A stretch of DNA of 64,000 nucleotides from Glycocaulis sp051859565 (GTDB lineage: Bacteria > Pseudomonadota > Alphaproteobacteria > Caulobacterales > Maricaulaceae), in NCBI RefSeq assembly GCF_051859565.1, contig NZ_JBHYFK010000005.1, forward strand, positions 216,969 to 280,968. Reading direction: 5' to 3'. The position numbers and the translations under genes are program-made. The notes under the pieces were generated by a model that was given only the letters and a program-made list of their open reading frames with translations, was not told the DNA's origin and did not search any database. The number at the start of each line of letters is the position of its first letter. Position 1 is the stretch's first letter. Below, in pieces: positions 25,293-32,844 of the stretch.

Positions 25293-25676
25293 TTAGTTGA
25301 GAGACTCAGGCAGGGGAGGTGGGTAGCCAAAATCCAAATCTCGCACTTCGCATGAATTATCGTCCCATCGGTCACACCGGATGCGTGCAAGATAAAAGTA
25401 GCACGACCCCCGGTGCGGATCGTACTCATAGCTGACGGATTTCCAAGAAATTGTAATATTTACAGTGGTTTGCGTTTCTTCAATTCGAACGTTGTGATCA
25501 AAAATCGACGCGCAATCACTATCAGTCTGATCTATCAATCTGTTCCATGCGGCTATCGTGTAAAGCGCATGGCTAGCTGGCATCAACGTTTCCTGGGGGA
25601 AGTACTGTGCGCTCGATGCTAGGGAAGCCGTTGCGAATGAAACGGCTGTCAGTTTGGCCAACATAATATCCCCCAT
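25293..25676 (-). CDS. Small secreted protein of unknown family, coupled to an antitoxin gene
   Basis: 127 residues from the ATG in a TGATG overlap with the antitoxin stop; an ATG four codons later would give a cleaner signal peptide (MLAKLTAVSFATASLASSAQ, cut after Ala-Ser-Ser-Ala). The mature part has four cysteines (Cys in DCAS, GSCYF, RIRCD, NSCEV), suggesting one or two disulfides, and a beta-rich middle (TTVNITISWKSVSYEY). No family is recognised. Base composition is more AT-rich than flanking genes, suggesting transfer. It sits where a toxin would normally follow an antitoxin, but a signal peptide argues against a cytoplasmic toxin. Confidence 0.55.
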   Translation of the reverse strand: MGDIMLAKLTAVSFATASLASSAQYFPQETLMPASHALYTIAAWNRLIDQTDSDCASIFDHNVRIEETQTTVNITISWKSVSYEYDPHRGSCYFYLARIRCDRWDDNSCEVRDLDFGYPPPLPESLN

Positions 25677-25936
25677 CAATTTCGCCCCGTCGCGGCAAGC
25701 CTCGCAAACAGAGCCTCGCCGTCGATGGTACGCCCAGCCGCCGCGTCAGCCGCGCCCTCGGCCAGCACCTCCCGTAATGCCTCCCGCTTCATCTGCTGAA
25801 GGAGACCATAGTCTTCCTCCGACACCATCACGGCAACCGCGCGGCCATGCTTCTCGATGCGCACCGGCTCGCGCCTTGCGGTGTCGAGCAGTTCCCCGAA
25901 ACGGTTCTTGGCGTCGGCGGCGGTGAAGGTGCGCAT
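25676..25936 (-). CDS. Phd/YefM family antitoxin (orphan)
   Basis: 86 residues from an ATG with GGAG seven bases upstream; the longer frame upstream is not supported. RTFTAADAKNRFGELLDTAR at residues 2-21 is the DNA-binding Phd/YefM motif, followed by EPVRIEKHGRAVAVMVSEED. The C-terminal neutraliser arm is short and acidic/Ala-rich (LREVLAEGAADAAAGRTIDG). These antitoxins repress their own promoter and bind a RelE/Doc/ParE-type toxin. No recognisable toxin gene lies beside it; the next gene encodes a putative secreted protein, so the antitoxin is orphaned or has an unusual partner. Confidence 0.85.
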   Translation of the reverse strand: MRTFTAADAKNRFGELLDTARREPVRIEKHGRAVAVMVSEEDYGLLQQMKREALREVLAEGAADAAAGRTIDGEALFARLAATGRN

Positions 25937-25951
25937 GGGATGGCTCCGATT

Positions 25952-25978
25952 GGCTGATTGGGCTAATTTAGCTAATTT
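25952..25978. promoter_or_regulatory. Tandem 9-base repeats upstream of the Phd/YefM antitoxin
   Basis: Three consecutive 9-base units GGCTGATTG, GGCTAATTT and AGCTAATTT, with the palindrome TTAGCTAA spanning the second junction, lie 16 bases before the antitoxin start. Repeated short half-sites are typical operators of Phd/YefM autorepressors. Confidence 0.5.
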
Positions 25979-26045
25979 GGCTCGAAGTGGGAAGGGCGTT
26001 GATCGGCGGCAGGCCAGATCCCCCGTATCTTGCCCGCAGGGCAAA

Positions 26046-26235
26046 CACGGGGAAAAGGCATAGATGTCGTTGGCCTGTGAGCGGCTGGCGATCGGGCTAG
26101 CGGCATTATAGGTAAAGGAAAGGGGGTCTGGTCGTTGGCGATCCCGCTGAAACCCTGCGTCAGCTCGGTCAGGCGGCTTGACGCATCGTAAGTGAACCCG
26201 GTCACCGCGCCATTACCGCGCGTGAGCGAGGTCTA
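26046..26235 (-). pseudogene. Decayed RHS-repeat (YD-repeat) fragment
   Basis: Two YD-type repeats can be read on the minus strand: TGFTYDASSRLTELTQGFSG followed by GIANDQT, then, after a one-base frameshift near 26117-26126, FTYNAASPIASRSQANDIYA. This is the hallmark FTYDxxxxLT pattern of RHS/YD proteins, the large shells of polymorphic toxins. The fragment has no start, is frameshifted, and is cut off on both sides, so it is a remnant, perhaps of a recombined RHS toxin cassette. It marks the region as a site of past toxin-gene exchange. Confidence 0.75.
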
Positions 26236-26325
26236 CTTAGACGTTCATCCCATCAGTTGTTTTCCGCCCTGAATGCCATGCGTATAGGGGCGCTTGTTCA
26301 GCACGCGCCCAAAATAAAAATCAGT

Positions 26326-26520
26326 TTAGTACCGCCACGGAAAGAAAAATCTGCCGAGAGTGTGTGGAAAAATCAATGCATATCCCGCGATCAACACAAA
26401 CCAAACAAAAAATGGCCAAATCGGAGGGTTAAATAGTATAAATATAGCTATACCAAGTGGTCCATACGCGCCGACCACCGCCAACCAAATTCCGACGATC
26501 CACTTATCTCTTACCGACAT
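26326..26520 (-). CDS. Small two-segment membrane protein in the RHS-remnant island
   Basis: 64 residues from MSVRDKWIVGIWLAVVGAYG; the frame is open upstream for another hundred residues, so the start is uncertain. Two hydrophobic segments (about residues 7-28 and 31-51) end in HTLGRFFFPWRY. Codon use and AT content differ from neighbouring housekeeping genes. Immediately after the stop the same frame reads DFYFGRVLNKRPYTHGIQGG before another stop, a tail that looks coding. It may be an immunity-type or orphan cargo protein left by RHS exchange; that is inference, and the function is unknown. Confidence 0.45.
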   Translation of the reverse strand: MSVRDKWIVGIWLAVVGAYGPLGIAIFILFNPPIWPFFVWFVLIAGYALIFPHTLGRFFFPWRY

Positions 26521-26748
26521 GTCAGCACTATCGCATGGCTGCGTCCAACGGTTACCTGCGCAGGCACGGGAAATCGACGGATGACCCACGGCCCCTCCTG
26601 CGGAAAGACTAGGTGGTCCATCCCCATTATCCAACTCTAAATTAAGTGAGCCTGTTAGCCGGCTTTTCCAGGTTGAACTATCCGCCAAGGTCGCGGCGAG
26701 CGGGGATAATGGCTGGTTGAAGCAGGGCGGGGCATCCGGCTGGCTCAA

Positions 26749-26767
26749 ATTACCAATTTCTGGTAAT
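26749..26767. promoter_or_regulatory. Perfect palindrome, candidate ParD operator
   Basis: ATTACCA-ATTTC-TGGTAAT has perfect 7-base arms and lies 28 bases before the parD start. Dyads at this position are standard ParD autorepression sites. Confidence 0.7.
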
Positions 26768-26794
26768 CTGCAAACCTCAGACAAGGAGCGCCCG

Positions 26795-27046
26795 ATGAGC
26801 CGCAACACCTCCATCGCTCTCAACGACCAGCTGGCGAGCTATATTGATGAGCAGGTGGCGTCCGGGCGCTACGGCTCGGCGAGCGAGGTCGTGCGGGCTG
26901 GTTTGCGTCTTCTGCAAGAGCGTGAGGCGCGGCTGACAGCGCTGCGCCATGCTCTGGAACAGGGCGAGCAGAGCGGTCCTGCAGAAGCCATAACGCGTGA
27001 GCAGTTCGTGGCGGCGATGCGCGCCAAAGCCCCGGCGCATGGCTGA
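26795..27046 (+). CDS. parD: ParD-family antitoxin
   Basis: 83 residues from an ATG with GGAG seven bases upstream. The ribbon-helix-helix head RNTSIALNDQLASYIDEQVA, then SGRYGSASEVVRAGLRLLQE, is the classic ParD/CC2985-type domain (residues 3-45); the C-terminal arm is helical and acidic and would wrap ParE. It binds DNA as a dimer, likely at the palindrome 28 bases upstream. The stop lies just inside the parE start. Part of a complete type II toxin-antitoxin module. Confidence 0.92.
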   Translation: MSRNTSIALNDQLASYIDEQVASGRYGSASEVVRAGLRLLQEREARLTALRHALEQGEQSGPAEAITREQFVAAMRAKAPAHG

Positions 27047-27329
27047 GTTCCGGCTGCGTCCGGCTGCACGCGCTGATCTTGAAGGCATATGGCGGGACAC
27101 GGCGGAACGCTGGTCAGTGCAGCAGGCCGAAACCTACATCTCGCTTCTGTTTGACGCCTTTGCGGCCCTCGCCGATTTCCCGCTTTCCGGGCAGGATGCC
27201 AGCGATATCCGCGAAGGATACCGCCAGCGGTTATGCGGCTCGCACGCCATCTTCTACCGGCCTCAAACTTATGGCGTGGAGATCGTGCGCGTGCTGCACA
27301 GTCACATGTTGCCCGACGCGCATTTCTAG
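27039..27329 (+). CDS. parE: ParE-family toxin (RelE/ParE superfamily)
   Basis: 96 residues; its ATG overlaps the parD gene by 8 bases. FRLRPAARADLEGIWRDTAE at residues 4-23 is the ParE start, followed by TYISLLFDAFAALADFPLSG and YRQRLCGSHAIFYRPQTYGV, with VEIVRVLHSHM at the end. The R...Y/F...H pattern of the family is present, so the toxin appears intact. ParE toxins poison DNA gyrase. The pair sits between an RHS-remnant island and the fab operon. Confidence 0.92.
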   Translation: MAEFRLRPAARADLEGIWRDTAERWSVQQAETYISLLFDAFAALADFPLSGQDASDIREGYRQRLCGSHAIFYRPQTYGVEIVRVLHSHMLPDAHF

Positions 27330-27413
27330 CTTGCCACCCCACGCCCCGGCTTGCCTTCCCTATCCCTGACAGTCTATCCGGGCAGGCAATGAACCATAAG
27401 GGAGGACGCCTTC

Positions 27414-28367
27414 ATGGCGCTTGCGTTTATATTTCCCGGTCAGGGCAGCCAGGCGGTCGGCATGGGCCGCGAGCTGGCCGAGGCTTTCCCGGCGGCCCGC
27501 GCCGTCTATGAGGCGGTGGACGAGGCGCTGGGCGAGAAGCTCTCCGCGCTGATCTGGGACGGGCCGATCGAGACCCTCACCCTTACCCAGAACGCGCAGC
27601 CCGCTTTGATGGCCACATCGCTAGCCGTGATGGCGGCGCTGAAAGAGGGGTTCAGCATCGACGTAACGGCGGCGAAGTTCGTCGCGGGCCATTCGCTCGG
27701 CGAATATTCCGCGCTGGCCGCAGCCGGGGCCCTGTCCATTGACGATGCGGCGAAACTCCTGCGGCTGCGCGGTCAGTCCATGCAGAAGGCCGTGCCGGTG
27801 GGGCAAGGCGCGATGGCGGCCATTCTCGGCGCTGAGGAAGCTCAGGTGCAGAAGGCCGTCGAGGCGGGCTCTGCCGCAGGTGTGGTGCAGATTGCCAATG
27901 ACAATGCGCCCGGCCAGATCGTGATCTCCGGCGCGAAGGAAGCCGTAGAGGCCGCCATCGAGGCGGCCAAGGCCGACGGTATCCGCAAGGCGATGCTGCT
28001 GCCCGTGTCCGCGCCCTTCCATTGCACGCTGATGCAGCCCGCTGCTGATGCTATGGCCGAGGCGCTTAAAGCCGCGACGATCAATACGCCCAAAGTGCCG
28101 GTAGTGACCAATGTTTCTGCCGGTCCGGTCAGCGATCCGGAGGCCATCCGCGCCCAGCTGGTCGAGCAGGTGACGGGCCGCGTGCGCTGGCGCGAAAGCG
28201 TGATCTGGATGGCAGGCGAGGGCGGCATCACCCGTTTTGCCGAGGCCGGCGCAGGCAAGGTGCTATCCGGCATGCTCAAGCGTACGGTGGACGGCGTTGA
28301 AGGCGTGGCCCTCAACGGTCCGGCCGATCTGGAAGCCTTTGCCGCCTCACTGAAAGGAAATGCGTAA
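27414..28367 (+). CDS. fabD: Malonyl-CoA:ACP transacylase
   Basis: 317 residues. The N-terminal PGQGSQ (FIFPGQGSQAVGMGRELAEA) and the nucleophile motif GHSLGEYSAL with Ser94 are diagnostic; the His of VSAPFHCTLMQPA is the catalytic partner. FabD loads malonyl groups onto acyl carrier protein for fatty acid elongation. It starts the fabD-fabG-acpP-fabF run; the fabG start lies two bases after its stop. GGAGG is upstream of the ATG. Confidence 0.97.
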   Translation: MALAFIFPGQGSQAVGMGRELAEAFPAARAVYEAVDEALGEKLSALIWDGPIETLTLTQNAQPALMATSLAVMAALKEGFSIDVTAAKFVAGHSLGEYSALAAAGALSIDDAAKLLRLRGQSMQKAVPVGQGAMAAILGAEEAQVQKAVEAGSAAGVVQIANDNAPGQIVISGAKEAVEAAIEAAKADGIRKAMLLPVSAPFHCTLMQPAADAMAEALKAATINTPKVPVVTNVSAGPVSDPEAIRAQLVEQVTGRVRWRESVIWMAGEGGITRFAEAGAGKVLSGMLKRTVDGVEGVALNGPADLEAFAASLKGNA

Positions 28368-28368
28368 C

Positions 28369-29106
28369 ATGTTCTCTCTTGAAGGAAAAAAGGCGCTGGT
28401 GACCGGCGCAACGGGCGGGCTCGGCAGTGAGATCGCCCGCGCGCTGCATGCGCAAGGCGCGTCGGTTGCGCTGTCGGGTACGCGCGCTGAAGTGCTGCAA
28501 AAGCTGGCCGACGAGCTGGGTGAGCGCGCGGCGGTCGTCCTGTGCAATCTCTCCGACGCCGAGGCGGTGGACAATCTGCCGAAAGCCGCCAGCGAGGCGC
28601 TCGGCGGGCTCGATATTCTCATCTCAAATGCCGGTGTGACACGCGACCAGCTCCTTATGCGCATGAAGGATGAGGACTGGGAGACGGTCATCAAGGTGAA
28701 CCTTGAAGCCCATTTCCGCCTCTGCCGGGCGGCCATGCGCGGCATGATGAAGAACCGCTGGGGCCGCATTATCGGCATTACTTCTGTTGTGGGCGTCACC
28801 GGCAATCCGGGGCAGGCGAACTACGCGGCTTCCAAGGCGGGCATGATCGGCTTCTCCAAGGCACTGGCCCAAGAGATCGCCTCGCGCGGCGTCACCGTGA
28901 ACTGCGTCGCGCCGGGCTTCATCGCCTCGCCGATGACCGACGCGCTCAATGATGAGCAGAAATCAGCCATCCTGACCAAAATCCCTGCCGGCGATCTTGG
29001 CACGGGCAAGGACATCGCCGCTGCCTGCGTTTATCTCGCTAGCGAAGAAGCAGGCTATGTGACAGGTCAGACATTGCACGTGAATGGCGGGATGGCCATG
29101 ATCTGA
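28369..29106 (+). CDS. fabG: 3-oxoacyl-ACP reductase
   Basis: 245 residues from the ATG with AGGA ten bases upstream; an ATG three codons earlier is too close to that site. TGATGGLG at 12-19, NAGVTRDQL in the middle, and the SYK triad in SVVGVTGNPGQANYAASKAG are the FabG signatures, as is the C-terminal GYVTGQTLHVNGGMAMI. FabG reduces 3-oxoacyl-ACP with NADPH. Directly downstream of fabD, 200 bases before acpP, where a separate acpP promoter probably lies. Confidence 0.97.
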   Translation: MFSLEGKKALVTGATGGLGSEIARALHAQGASVALSGTRAEVLQKLADELGERAAVVLCNLSDAEAVDNLPKAASEALGGLDILISNAGVTRDQLLMRMKDEDWETVIKVNLEAHFRLCRAAMRGMMKNRWGRIIGITSVVGVTGNPGQANYAASKAGMIGFSKALAQEIASRGVTVNCVAPGFIASPMTDALNDEQKSAILTKIPAGDLGTGKDIAAACVYLASEEAGYVTGQTLHVNGGMAMI

Positions 29107-29304
29107 CCGCCAGCTGAGTCGCGGCGGAACGGGGGATCGTCTTCGCGCTGGCGTCAAGCCGCTGAGGTTGCTAGCCTTGCCGGAATTGGCGTGTTATCAG
29201 CCGCAACCTTGTGGGTGCCGGTGCAGGTGTTCCGGCCCCATTCCAGTCAGGGGGCACAAGGGGTCACATGACCCTGCCCGGAAATATTAGATAAAGGGTC
29301 CGTC

Positions 29305-29541
29305 ATGTCTGACGTTTTTGATCGCGTTAAGAAGATCGTCATCGAGCATCTCGATGTCGAAGAGGATAAAGTCACCGAGAAAGCCTCTTTCATCGATGAT
29401 CTTGGCGCGGACTCGCTGGACAATGTCGAGCTGGTCATGGCTTTCGAGGAAGAGTTCGACATCGAAATCCCCGATGACGCAGCCGAGCACATCCAGACCG
29501 TTGGTGATGCGGTGAAATTCATCTCCGAGAAAGTCGGCTAG
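29305..29541 (+). CDS. acpP: Acyl carrier protein
   Basis: 78 residues, very acidic. Ser37 in GADSLDNVELVMAFEEEFDI is the phosphopantetheine attachment site. AAAGGG lies before the ATG. ACP carries growing acyl chains between Fab enzymes. The 198-base gap before it is the largest in the cluster and likely holds its own strong promoter, since ACP is one of the most abundant proteins; no hexamers could be assigned with confidence. Confidence 0.98.
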   Translation: MSDVFDRVKKIVIEHLDVEEDKVTEKASFIDDLGADSLDNVELVMAFEEEFDIEIPDDAAEHIQTVGDAVKFISEKVG

Positions 29542-29555
29542 GCCGGCACCGGACC

Positions 29556-30845
29556 ATGTCCAAGCGTCGTGTTGTCGTCACCGGCCTAGGCATTGTCTCC
29601 CCGCTCGGATGCGGCGTGGAGCATGTCTGGGCGCAATTGCTCGCAGGGAAATCCGGGCTTGCCCGGGTTACCCATTTCGAGACGGAGGATCTTCCCTGCC
29701 AGATTGCAGGCGTGATCCCCCGCGTGGACGGCCGCAATGGGGGCGGGCCTGACATCGCCGGATCATTTGATCCCGATGCCGTAATGCCCGCCCGCGACGC
29801 CAAACGCATCGACGATTTCATTCTTTACGGTATCGCTGCTGCCGACGAGGCGATCGCCCATTCCGGCTGGCAGCCTGCTGATGATGCCGCGCGCGAGCGT
29901 GCCGGTGTTCTGATCGGTTCAGGCATTGGCGGTCTGCAGACCATGTATGACGCCTCGATCACGCTGCATGAGCGTGGGCCGCGCAAGCTCTCTCCCTTCG
30001 TCATTCCCGCCATGCTGATCAATCTGGCCTCCGGCCAGGTATCGATCCGCCATGGCCTCAAAGGGCCGAACCATTCCGTGGTTACGGCCTGCTCCACTGG
30101 TGCGCACGCCATTGGCGATGCGGCACGTCTGATCGCCTATGGTGATGCTGATGTGATGGTGGCTGGCGGCGCCGAGAGCGCGATCACCCGGCTTGGCTTT
30201 GGCGGTTTCTGTGCCGCCCGTGCCATGTCCACTGGATTTAACGACAGGCCTGAAGCGGCCTCGCGCCCTTACGACACTGACCGCGACGGCTTTGTCATGG
30301 GCGAGGGCGCTGGCGTTGTCGTGCTTGAAGAATACGAAGCGGCCAAGGCCCGCGGCGCGACGATCTACGCTGAAGTGGTGGGCTATGGCCTGTCGGGCGA
30401 CGCCTACCACATCACTGCGCCTGCCGAAGATGGCGATGGTGGCTTCCGCTCCATGAGCGCTGCGCTGAAGAGCGCGGGCCTCAGCCCCTCCGACATCGAC
30501 TATGTCAACGCCCATGGCACCTCGACGCCCAAGGGTGACGAGATCGAGCTCAAAGCCGTTGAGCGCCTGCTGGGCGGCCATGCTGGCAAGGTCGTGATGT
30601 CCTCGACCAAATCGGCAACCGGCCATCTTCTGGGTGCTGCGGGTGCTATCGAGGCGATCTTCTCCATCCTCGCCATCCGCGACGGGATCTGTCCGCCCAC
30701 GCTGAACCTTGATAATCCGTCCGTGGAAAGCCCCATCAATCTGGCCCCCCACAAGGCGGTGAAGAAAGACATCAAGGTAGCGCTTTCCAACTCGTTCGGC
30801 TTTGGCGGCACGAACGCCTCGGTGGTCCTCAAGGCCGTCGACTAA
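29556..30845 (+). CDS. fabF: 3-oxoacyl-ACP synthase II
   Basis: 429 residues. The condensing-enzyme nucleophile is Cys179 in VVTACSTGAHAIGDAARL; the two catalytic His residues are in YVNAHGTSTPKGDEIE and KSATGHLLGAAGAIEAIF. FabF performs the elongation condensation, including the C16 to C18 vaccenate step. Its start is 14 bases after acpP, so they are co-transcribed. The cluster lacks fabH and plsX, which must be elsewhere. Confidence 0.97.
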   Translation: MSKRRVVVTGLGIVSPLGCGVEHVWAQLLAGKSGLARVTHFETEDLPCQIAGVIPRVDGRNGGGPDIAGSFDPDAVMPARDAKRIDDFILYGIAAADEAIAHSGWQPADDAARERAGVLIGSGIGGLQTMYDASITLHERGPRKLSPFVIPAMLINLASGQVSIRHGLKGPNHSVVTACSTGAHAIGDAARLIAYGDADVMVAGGAESAITRLGFGGFCAARAMSTGFNDRPEAASRPYDTDRDGFVMGEGAGVVVLEEYEAAKARGATIYAEVVGYGLSGDAYHITAPAEDGDGGFRSMSAALKSAGLSPSDIDYVNAHGTSTPKGDEIELKAVERLLGGHAGKVVMSSTKSATGHLLGAAGAIEAIFSILAIRDGICPPTLNLDNPSVESPINLAPHKAVKKDIKVALSNSFGFGGTNASVVLKAVD

Positions 30846-30877
30846 AGCCCTCTTTTGCGGGTGAGGGGCCTTACGCC

Positions 30878-31948
30878 ATGAGCACGGATAGCACGCCTCC
30901 CGGCAAACAGGTCAGCAAGGGGCTGGGTGCGTTGCGTCTTTTCATTATCGGCCTCTTCCTGCTTGGCGCGCTCGCGTTGATGGCGGGCGCTGCCATTGTC
31001 GGCGGCTATGCGTGGCTGGGGTATCAGTTCCGTGCAGAGGGCCCGCTTGAGGCCGACACCACGATCCTTCTTGAGCGTGGCTCCAGTGTGCGGGCCATCG
31101 CGGCGCGGCTGGAAGCAGACGGTCTCATCACGGACCAGCGCATTTTTCTGGCTCAGTTGAGGATTGATGATGAACTCGGCCGGGAGCGCGCACCGATGCG
31201 TGCAGGCGAGTTTGCCATTCCGGCCCGCGCCTCCATGGCGGAAATCTATGATGTACTCGCCTATGGGGAGGTGATCCAGCATCCTGTCCGGGTCCCTGAG
31301 GGCCTGACCACGGCGATGGTCGTCCGCATTGTCGAAGCATCTGACGTGCTGACCGGCGAGATCGAGCGTGTTCCGCCCGAAGGCTCGTTACTGCCTGACA
31401 CCTATCTGGTTGACCGGGGCACCAGCCGTCAGGCCGTGCTGGATCGCATGGCGGCTGCGCAAACGCGCCTTCTCGACCAGCTCTGGGACAGCCGCGATCC
31501 GAACCTGCCCTTCTCGACCCGCGAAGAGGCCATCAATCTCGCCTCCATCGTGGAGAAGGAAACCGGCATTGCCCATGAGCGCCCCATGGTGGCGGCAGTG
31601 TTTGTAAACCGGCTGCGCCGCGGCATGCGCCTTCAGAGCGATCCGACCATCATTTACGGAATTACCGGCGGTGAACCACTGGGCCGCGGCATTCGCCGCT
31701 CCGAGCTGGATGACACCACCAACCCCTATCACACCTATCATATCGATGGACTGCCCCCCACGCCGATTGCCAATCCGGGGCGGGAGGCTATCGCGGCAGT
31801 GCTGAACCCGCCGGAGAGCGAGTACGTCTATTTCGTTGCCGATGGCACGGGCGGGCACGCCTTTGCCCGCACGCTCGCCGAGCATAATCGCAATGTCGCC
31901 CGCTGGCGCCAGATCGAACGCGAGCGCGCCCGCTCCGGGGGGCGGTAA
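30878..31948 (+). CDS. mltG: Endolytic murein transglycosylase MltG
   Basis: 356 residues. One membrane segment at about 25-45, then a LysM-like subdomain and the YceG catalytic domain. The catalytic Glu is in ASIVEKETGIAHERPMVAAV, with NRLRRGMRLQSDPTIIYG following, both strong MltG signatures. MltG cuts nascent glycan strands in the periplasm and so sets chain length. It follows fabF by 32 bases and yicC starts after its stop, the usual alphaproteobacterial order. Confidence 0.95.
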   Translation: MSTDSTPPGKQVSKGLGALRLFIIGLFLLGALALMAGAAIVGGYAWLGYQFRAEGPLEADTTILLERGSSVRAIAARLEADGLITDQRIFLAQLRIDDELGRERAPMRAGEFAIPARASMAEIYDVLAYGEVIQHPVRVPEGLTTAMVVRIVEASDVLTGEIERVPPEGSLLPDTYLVDRGTSRQAVLDRMAAAQTRLLDQLWDSRDPNLPFSTREEAINLASIVEKETGIAHERPMVAAVFVNRLRRGMRLQSDPTIIYGITGGEPLGRGIRRSELDDTTNPYHTYHIDGLPPTPIANPGREAIAAVLNPPESEYVYFVADGTGGHAFARTLAEHNRNVARWRQIERERARSGGR

Positions 31949-31949
31949 C

Positions 31950-32840
31950 ATGTCTGTGCTGTCCGGCATGACGGGCTTTGCCCGCGCCACATCAAGCGGT
32001 AATTTCGGGACGTTGTCGGCAGAGGCGCGCTCGGTAAACGGGCGTGGTCTGGACATGCGTCTGCGCCTGCCCGACGGCACAGGTCATCTCGAAGCCGAGG
32101 CGCGCAGCCGCATCAAGGCGGCGTTCGAGCGTGGTTCGGTGTCGATCAATATCAGCCTTGAAAAGCCTGCAGACATTGAGGCTGCGGTTCATATCGATGA
32201 GGCGCGCCTGCGTATTCTGGCGCTTGCCGGGCGTGATCTGGTCGCCAAGGGGCTGGCCGCACCGCCACGCATTGACGGATTGCTGGCCTTGCGCGGTGTG
32301 ATTGTCAGCGAAGATCAGTCCGGCCGCCAGGAGGTGGATACGGCACAGTCCGATGCTGCTGTTCTCAGCCTGCTTGATGAGGTTATCGCCGCCCTGAAAT
32401 CTGCCCGGCAGGATGAAGGCGCGCAGCTGAAAGCGGTGCTGGAAGCGCAGATCAGTGAAATTGACGCACTCAAGCAGCAGGCGGCGGCACATCCGGCAGC
32501 GACGGCGGACGCGATCCGCGAGCGCCTGAAACAGAAGATTGATGATCTCCTGCCCTCGGGCATAGATCCCGACCGGCTGGCGCAGGAAGCTGCAATACTC
32601 GCCGTCAAAGCCGATGTACGCGAGGAGATCGACCGGCTGACGGGCCATGTCGAGGCGGCACGAGGCCTTCTGGCCGGCGGCTCGCCATGTGGGCGCAAGC
32701 TCGACTTTCTGGCACAGGAGTTCAACCGCGAGGTGAACACGCTGTGTTCCAAATCCTCTGATCGCGGGCTGACCGAGATCGGGCTTGCCATGAAGCATGT
32801 CGTCGATCAGTTCCGCGAGCAGGTTCAGAATCTGGAGTAG
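31950..32840 (+). CDS. yicC: YicC family endoribonuclease
   Basis: 296 residues from the ATG right after the mltG stop. SGMTGFARATSSGNFGTLSA and EARSVNGRGLDMRLRLP mark the YicC N-terminus; the C-terminal DUF1732 part includes KADVREEIDRLTGHVEAARG, and the conserved ending SCGRKLDFLAQEFNREVNTL is seen here as SPCGRKLDFLAQEFNREVN. E. coli YicC is an RNase. It lies between mltG and gmk. Confidence 0.95.
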   Translation: MSVLSGMTGFARATSSGNFGTLSAEARSVNGRGLDMRLRLPDGTGHLEAEARSRIKAAFERGSVSINISLEKPADIEAAVHIDEARLRILALAGRDLVAKGLAAPPRIDGLLALRGVIVSEDQSGRQEVDTAQSDAAVLSLLDEVIAALKSARQDEGAQLKAVLEAQISEIDALKQQAAAHPAATADAIRERLKQKIDDLLPSGIDPDRLAQEAAILAVKADVREEIDRLTGHVEAARGLLAGGSPCGRKLDFLAQEFNREVNTLCSKSSDRGLTEIGLAMKHVVDQFREQVQNLE

Positions 32841-32844
32841 CCCC

